A DNA stretch of 64,000 bases, taken from contig CAOLHI010003116.1 in NCBI GenBank assembly GCA_948474755.1, positions 62,001-126,000 of the forward strand. The letters run 5' to 3'. Every line of letters begins with the position of its first letter. Position 1 is the stretch's first letter. The position numbers and the translations under genes are program-made. The notes beneath the pieces were generated by a model that saw only the letters and a list, made by a program, of their open reading frames with translations, made no database searches and had not been told where the DNA came from. This DNA is from Ctenosaura bakeri (taxonomy: Eukaryota > Chordata > Lepidosauria > Squamata > Iguanidae). Of this stretch, positions 57,472 to 64,000 are shown in pieces.

Positions 57472-58609
57472 AATGTTTTGTCACTTAGAGTTAAGACAAT
57501 CAACCTATTCCGGACTCCTTTGTCAGTTTTGTGGGAAAGCTGTTACAGCTTTGTCCATGTACTTGACTTCAGGGCAGCAAATAGGGTGTAAAAACCCCAT
57601 TCCAACCCCTACAGTTTGTAGTACTTGGGCATAGTACATGGCACCAGATCTCTGTTCCTCTGTGCTACCCTCAGACTTGCTGTCTGAGCACTCTGGTTCA
57701 ACCTTCTGCTTCAGGATTGGTAACTGTCACCCTTTCCACCCAATTTTGCTCTATCCAACCTTTCTTGCCTCATTTTCCAATCACCTTATATGGCTCTTGA
57801 GAGTGTCTGATTTCATGTGTGTTTGTTAATTCTCAATAAAATACTCTGTTTAACTTTTTAACTGGAGTCCTCTTTACAGTTAGTACTAGTATACACAGAT
57901 GAAAAGATCCTGCCATTACCCTCCTCCTCCCATTACCCTTTGAGCTACAGTTCCCCAAATTCTAAGGAGATGCTGGCATTGTGAGTGGACCTCAAAGTCC
58001 CCCACCTTTTAAGGTAACACCCTTGCTGTGTCCCAATAAACAGAACCTTAACTTGTAGTGGTTTGACCTGAGTTTTAGCCCTCAGTTTATTTTTTTTAGA
58101 AGATACTCCTTTCACTGAAGGAAGTGTGCCACTTCAAGGCCAGTGTCTGAGGTGACATAGCTGGGTATGAGAAAGAGCCCCCTGTAGTTTTCTGGAACCT
58201 GTTGCTCTTCTTTTCACTGTTGCTTCCTGTTTACCTGTCCTCTGTGTGTGATTGACCAGCGAGAAGAGGAAGGATAAAGACCAGTATTTTCTTTGTGGTT
58301 AATCTGCTCTCTTTCTGCTTCTCTCAAACTCTCTCAGAGGTGGTGCTGACTGCGAATGAGTACGGCTGGGGCACTTCTGTCTCTCCAGATGTTTTGGACT
58401 GCAGCGTCTTAGTACTACTCAGGGGTTTATGGGAATATAAGTACTGTACACCCAGAAGGCTAAATGAACCTACTTACTTAGGCCTTGAAGGAGCAGAGAG
58501 TAAATGGTATGAGGAAACACTTGTAAAAAAAAGGAGGAGGAGTCTCTATTCAGGGCCTCTCTTTCTCTCAAACCTCTGAAACTAGAACTCACACTAGTAC
58601 TAGTTATGG
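57472..58609. other. Unassigned DNA
   Basis: No element fixed with confidence. TCTCCAGATGTTTTGGACTG at about 58380 is a fragment of the GGCCCTCCAGAT-type MITE. Confidence 0.35.
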
Positions 58610-59160
58610 GGAGCACATAACTCCCTTGTTAAAACAGCTTCACTGGCTACCCGTTCATTTCTGGGTACAATTCAAAATGCTGGCCATAACCTATAAAGCC
58701 CTATATGGCTTAGGTCTGGACTATTTGAAAGACTGTATCTCCTTGTATGAACCTGCTAGAGCCCTAAGATCTGCTGAGGAAGGCTTTCTCTTGGTCCCAT
58801 TACTGCCCCAGCTTCGCCTGGTGAGGACACAGGAGAGACACGTCTCAGTGGCTGCTCCCACCCTACGGAACTCTCTTTCTTGAGAGGCTAGGCTGGCCCC
58901 CCTCCCGGCTTTCCTTTCACTGGCAGATAACGACATTTCTTTTCAAGCAGTCTTTTAATGGGTGAGCTGGGAGCTTTTATTTATTAATTAAACTGTTTCT
59001 AAAAAATTGCAGATTTTTACAATTGTATATGCTTTCAATATCTTTAATTATTTTAGATGTTTTTAAACTTTTTTTTGGAAGCTGCCTTGGGTGACACTTT
59101 GGGAGAAAAGGCAGCACATAAATATACTTACTAAATAAATAAATAAATACATACATACTA
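58610..59160 (+). pseudogene. L2-like LINE 3' end, plus strand
   Basis: The plus strand encodes LLKQLHWLPVHFWVQFKMLA, ITYKALYGLGLDYLKD, ARALRSAEEGFLLVPLLP and VAAPTLRNSLS before a stop. This is the C-terminal tail of an L2-type RT protein. An AT-rich UTR follows, ending in AAGCTGCCTTGGGTGACACT, GGGAGAAAAGGCAGCACAT and an AAATAAATAAATAAATACAT tail. It is 5'-truncated, which is usual for LINE insertions, but it is the best-preserved L2-like copy here. Confidence 0.8.
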
Positions 59161-59829
59161 CAATACTATATTACACTTGCTCCCCCCAATCTAAATATTG
59201 GCAACATTCTTGGAATTCCAGCTGCTAGACTTCTCCCATCCAGCATGGCCAGGGCCATTCTGGTATTTCAAGTCCCTAAGAGGTTTTTATTTTTTTTTAA
59301 AGTTTCCAAGTGGAAAATGTTTCAGTGGAGAATTGTATGCAAATAGAGAGCAGGCTATACAAATATTTAGGGCAGAACCCCTATGTTTAGTTCCATCTTA
59401 GTCCCCCAGGCTCTGCAAGATAAAAGTGTGGAATTATTGAATATGAAAAAATGGCTGGTTCCCATTGAAAGGAATGGCAAAAGAGAAAGCATTTTACTTG
59501 GCTGGTCCTTCTGATGAATGTGCAAATGGCAATGGATGACTGGTCGAGGATCTGTACAGAGAGCTGCAGGTCTATTACACCTTGTATAACTAGTTGGGAG
59601 GTGCCCTTGTCAGATCTTCTATCATGATTGTGTCTGTTGCAGTAATCATGGCCTTGATAATTTAATCAAACTTGCATTTGTGTTCACTTTAATTTCCTCC
59701 TCCCCTAGCTGGGCACTTTATCTCTCTTTTTAAAAAATCATTAGTTTTAATTAATACCCACATGCCAAGGGAACTGGTCAAACTCGGCAGTTGTTATTAG
59801 TCACTAAGGTTTTTAGGAAATTGGCAGTA
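59161..59829. other. Unassigned DNA
   Basis: Nothing recognised. Confidence 0.35.
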
Positions 59830-60175
59830 GGGCTATTGCAAGAGCTCTGCTCTTCTAATTGACTGCAGCTGTGGCCCTTAATTAAGAAAAATCAAAAAAG
59901 TAGTCATGCAATCCGCAGTCAGAAGAGCTTCAGTGAAATGACGGTGAGAGGATGGGAAAGCATTGCAAAAGAAATTCCAGGACTTTGGGCCGTGCAAAGG
60001 GATCTTTTCCTGCGGGCTGCCGAGCAAGTAGGAAAAGCCATAAATGATGTCTCCAGCGATTACATGACCTTTAATCATATATACCAGACCAACAAACTGC
60101 ACACAGTTAAACACATAATTAAGATTCATGAAAACCTCACTGGGGGCATATTATGACTTCTGAAACTTTTATTTA
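59830..60175. other. Candidate conserved non-coding element
   Basis: Repeat-free and rich in words typical of developmental enhancers: CCTTAATTAAGAAAAATC, ATGACCTTTAATCATATATA and AACACATAATTAAGATTCAT. No frame over 83 codons. It is sharply unlike the surrounding simple-repeat and MITE-rich DNA. The call is inferential. Confidence 0.4.
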
Positions 60176-62059
60176 GAGAGCTAATATAGGGCTGAGAGCC
60201 TGGAAAAGGGGGCTGGCTGGGTAATTCTGGGAACTGTAATGCAAAAAAAGCAGTATTTCCAAGCTCCAGTAGGATCTAAGATGAAGAGTGCAAGAGTGTG
60301 GAAAAGACAAAGTGTGGGAGGAACCAAGTTATACTTGATCCAAACTACGTCCAGCACAAGGACCCAACCATAGCACTTGGAAAAAGTTAGCCCAGGCTGA
60401 AGTTACTCCAATACCTTTAAGCTGGGAGGGCATAATCCTTCTTTGGAGACAGAAATATTCTTCTGCCAGCAGAATCTTCTTCTGCCAGCTGCTCTCAGAG
60501 ATCTGCTGACAGAGTAGAGTTCCTCTCTTGTCTCAGATCTTCTGGAAGAAGAGTCAAATAAAGAGGAGCTGAGTTATACCAGGGTAAATAATTTCCGACT
60601 TTCCCAAACTGGGAGGGGATTTGGATTTCTAAGCACTTGGCATTTGTTCAGCTTATCCAGATCGGATTGTACTCAGAGACTGTTAATGGGGAAATCAATG
60701 TGGCTGAAATCAGTGATATTTATTTAGAAGTAAATGAAACAAGGCTGCAAAAGTATTTTTTTTCCAAGCTGCAAATATAGATGTACATCTTTGCCCATAT
60801 TGTGACATTCATCTGACATCCCTTCTGAATGGATTGGCTGGAGCTTTCCCATGTCCATATGCTTGTATGTTCATTCATTTAATAGATCTTCCACATGCAT
60901 AACATTAGCTGCCGATGACTAGAGGTGAATTAAAGGACCTTGTATGCCATGTCAGTTGTTACCATGATTGACTTTAAAAAGAAGCAAGTGTAAACTGAAA
61001 TCACAAAGTGCTTTACAAAGATTATGCAGCCACGAAGTCATGCAATTTTGTGTGTGTCTGTGTGTATATGCGTGAATGTATGTATGTGTTTTATGATGAG
61101 TACACTCATCCAGTATGGTAATTTCAGGGTGGCTAGCCTCTCTGGGATTATGTGCCCCGTTCCATAGAAGATAGTGAAATGTGGGAAGACCATCCGCACA
61201 TTAGATGAGTATTTGGAAGCACATTCCATTTATCCTGGATCCATTTCTATGAAAAGAGACAACGTTGGACTCTGGGAATGTGTCTGAAGAGCACCCAGTG
61301 GCTCCCATGCTCATGGGGCAGTGAATCCATCCTGAAATCTCCTCTGATCTCCAAAGACACTATCCAACATGTTAAATTTATTTTGAAGATGAGATTCAGT
61401 GCCTTGGAAAGCTCCTTAAAGCTCAGAGTCAAACCCTGAATGGATCAAAGGCTCCAGTGAGGTGGAAGTCACTATGTGCCACTGCCTAAAAAATGTAAAC
61501 CCTTCCAGGCCAATTTCCCTTCTTGTGGTCCTTGAAGGAGGGCAATGTCTCATGAATGTGACTATCCCAAGATATTTTGGAGGCCAAAGTTGCTCCTTCA
61601 TGTACAGAAGATAATTAGAGTGGCTCAGTCTTGTCTCAGATTTATTGATGGGACAGTATTGTTCTGAAGATAGCAGCCTAGCCTAGGAAGCAAAGGACAG
61701 GTTATATGGCCTTCACAAGCATTGCCTGTTTTCCCAGCATCTGCTTCCTGATATGGCCACATCACTGCCTGGTAGGGTTGACATAGCTCTTGCCTGGTCT
61801 GCTCTCCCCTTGTTCACTATCTCCACTAGCATCAAAATCACCAGGTGCCACAATTTCAGGCTCAGCATGTCTCGTGGTTTTTTCCCCTTCCTGCTCTGTC
61901 ATATGCCTGTTGAAGAAGATCTTTTAAAATAAGTTTTGGGGTCATAAAGACTTTAAGGTAAGGAGTTTCCTCTAAATGTGATTAAGTGATGACTCTTGTG
62001 TGTAGAATCAAACATAAGGGCACAACATAAAACCTTGTTCATGATTTTTAGGAAAAGAG
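60176..62059. other. Unassigned DNA
   Basis: GGGTAATTCTGGGAACTGTA near 60219 is a small MITE fragment. Tandem CTTCTGCCAGC occurs at about 60460-60490. Otherwise nothing recognised. Confidence 0.4.
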
Positions 62060-62124
62060 AATCATAGAACCAAAGAGTTGGAAGGGGCCATTATAAGCCA
62101 TTGAGTCCAACTCCATGCTCAGTG
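62060..62124 (-). mobile_element. CR1 LINE 3' terminal fragment, minus strand
   Basis: AATCATAGAACCAAAGAGTT, GGAAGGGGCCATTATAAGCC, GAGTCCAACTCCATGCTC is the antisense of the CR1 3' end. Only about 65 bp remain. Confidence 0.8.
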
Positions 62125-62292
62125 TACAAAGTGAAAAAGAAATGTATCTGAGATGTTTTTGCCTTTAGAAAAGAAAGAATGTGCCACATATTGGATGCGT
62201 TTTTTCCTGTTATGTTTGCTTTGGCTAATGCTTGAAACTTTTTTTTTTTTTTTTGGAAAGCAACATTATTGTTTTCTGGCAGTACATAATTT

Positions 62293-62293
<1 letters not shown>

Positions 62294-62351
<58 letters not shown>
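62294..62351. repeat. (ATT)n microsatellite
   Basis: About nineteen uninterrupted ATT units; likely polymorphic. Tyrosine- and isoleucine-only frames here are artefacts. Confidence 0.97.
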
Positions 62352-62960
62352 TTGCTCATTATTTGAACTTCAGCAAAGAAACACCACTGAGTGTGTTCTG
62401 GAAAGCCCATTATCTAGCTGGTATTTCTGTGTTATGCTTGGAATAAAACAGAGTCAAAGTCATGCCAGCAGCATTGTTATGGTATGTTGGCATTTGAAGA
62501 TTTCTTCATATTATGTTGGAAAGCCAAAACATCAGGAGAACTGAAATTCGCCTTGGGGAAAAGAAGCTGGGAAAAAACTCTGTCAAAGTTAAGAAACAAA
62601 CTTCCCTTTGCCTTTCTTGGAGAGCTCTGGTTTGAATAAAGAATTCCCATGGCTCTTGCACACTTGTCTGTCAGACCTAATTCCCACAGTCTTTTGGAAC
62701 TTCAAACTGTATCAACCCACCAAAGTTTTGACAAACTTCCTGGTTTTGCTGCGTGCTGGGGATGTACTTGGAAGGTCGCAATGGCTCAGTTCAGACATCT
62801 TGCCAATCAATTGCTTGAATTAACTGTAGCTTAGACTTCAAACCATAATCTGAACCTGCAGATATACAGGACAAACATTATTCAGTGCTGCTTTCATTCC
62901 CCAGTCTTGCACTCAGCTTTCTTTCTTTGGTACTTGGCCTTCTCGAATTTGGAAAATTGA

Positions 62961-63392
62961 GGCCCTTTCTGCACCTTACCTTTTTTCGGCACTGGGGTGT
63001 GGGGATTGCACAAGCAGCTTCTAGCAAGAGGCCCTCATGTCCCTTCTGCTTCAGCTCCACATGAGCTGCCTGCTCCCGCGCAGGCAGTGCAAGAGCCCCG
63101 CCTCTTCCTTCCACAGTGCAGCCTGGGACTTTCCCAGGCTGTGCTGAGGTAGGAAGTGCGACTGCTGCGGGTCCGGAGGCTCCACACGCACAGCAAGTGC
63201 ATGCGGGGCCCTGGAGCAATGCACAATCGTGGACCATTTTTGACTGAAAGCCTTAAATGAAAAAGTGTGCAAGCGGTGCCTGTCCTACCCTGGAGTGTTG
63301 TGCGATTGTGAGTGCATCGTGCAGATCGCTCCTCACAATTGCACAATGCTCGAGGGGCCCTTTCACATGGCAAATGCCATGTGAAAAGGGCC
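62961..63392. mobile_element. GC-rich non-autonomous DNA transposon, family C, copy 3 (432 bp)
   Basis: Starts GGCCCTTTCTGCACCTTACC and ends AAAAGGGCC; TGA flanks both sides (62958-62960 and 63393-63395). It aligns with 57072-57471 through GAGCCCCGCCTCTTCCTTCC, AGTGCAGCCTGGGAC and TTGTGCGATTGTGAGTG. The last 37 bp (63356-63392) are a near-perfect hairpin that repeats the terminal GGCCCTTTC motif. Confidence 0.88.
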
Positions 63393-63796
63393 TGAATATA
63401 ACCTGTCAGTACATACCTTGTGCTCAGACTAAAAGGAAACAAGTTTAGCTAGAACATGGTTTGTGTAATCTACTTAAATTCATGCTTTCTTATTCAGAAT
63501 TGTCAGTGACATCACACTGAACTACAGTCCAGGTTTGAACCCAAGATAAGGTTTTGTATGCATGGAAACTTTTAGTGAGCAGATTGATTGCTTTCACACA
63601 TATACTGTAATTGACCACTGTAGAGATCTGAAAGACCTGTATCACCTCACCCACCCCTTTGAAAATTTAGGACAGGGGACATGATTTACACCTTTCTGGA
63701 TCCTATTACATTCTATTCCACTCCCACAACTATATAAATATGATTTATATCTGAAGGCTTAATATCAGTCTGTGTTGTACTGCATCTGAAGAAATG

Positions 63797-64000
63797 AATC
63801 ATAGAATCATAGAAATGTAGAGTTGGAAGAGACTACAGGGGCCATCCAGTCCAACCCCCTGCCATACAGGAACACCCTCAAAGCACTCCCGACAGATGAC
63901 CATCAAACCTCTGCTTAAAAACCTCCAAGGAAGGAGACTCCACTACACTCCGAGGCAGCATATTCCACTGCCGGACAGCCCTGACCGTCAGAAAGTTCTT
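63797..64000 (-). mobile_element. CR1 LINE 3' end, minus strand, running off the window
   Basis: AATCATAGAATCATAGAAAT is the antisense CR1 tail repeat. AGAGTTGGAAGAGACTACAG, GCCATCCAGTCCAACCCCCT and CTCCACTACACTCCGAGGCA follow the 3' UTR order. Little diverged, so a young copy; the body lies beyond 64000. Confidence 0.93.

Noticed and set aside
57146..57634. 162-codon plus-strand open frame
   Set aside because: Starts inside the transposon at 57072-57471 and runs past its end into unrelated DNA; not a conserved protein.
62225..62446. Frames with poly-tyrosine and poly-isoleucine
   Set aside because: Translation of the (ATT)n microsatellite on either strand.

Overview
The window looks like intergenic or intronic DNA from a squamate reptile (lizard or snake). 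The evidence is the repeat content: tRNA-derived Sauria-type SINEs whose 3' ends resemble Bov-B LINE tails, a Bov-B-like fragment, CR1 and L2-like LINE 3' ends, abundant short palindromic DNA transposons and long tri-nucleotide microsatellites. The species cannot be named from this sequence.

I found no host protein-coding exon that I can support. All open frames are short (196 codons or fewer). The longest lie inside GC-rich transposons or have no recognisable domain. The only recognisable coding remnants are broken C-terminal pieces of L2-like reverse transcriptase (42.8-43.9 kb, 33.1-33.3 kb, 58.6-58.9 kb). The only small-RNA sequence is a U6 snRNA retropseudogene at about 19.03-19.12 kb on the minus strand.

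Layout. 0-10 kb: a degenerate minisatellite, three GC-rich non-autonomous DNA transposons, one small MITE and five Sauria SINEs, one nested in another, then an L2-like 3' end. 10-19 kb: an unclassified repeat, a 5S-rRNA-like SINE, a Tigger-like MITE and several palindromic MITEs. 19-27.3 kb: the U6 pseudogene, a second copy of the 478-bp transposon, a pyrimidine tract, and a nest of SINE, small MITE and 608-bp transposon. 27.3-42.5 kb: mostly unique DNA with a Tigger-like element, Bov-B, L2 and CR1 fragments. 42.5-45 kb: an L2-like LINE interrupted by a DNA transposon, abutting a CR1 copy that is itself interrupted. 45-64 kb: three members of a third GC-rich transposon family, further LINE ends, and long unique stretches, some of which look like conserved non-coding elements.

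The most notable observation is a set of eleven complete insertions from at least four non-autonomous families (about 160-610 bp). They share termini close to GGCCCTTTCYRCAC and, at nine of the eleven, an identical 3-bp direct repeat whose sequence differs from site to site. Several have strong internal hairpins and a recurrent consensus splice-donor string on the minus strand. I do not recognise an autonomous partner. No gene cluster, defence system or other new multi-gene system is visible.
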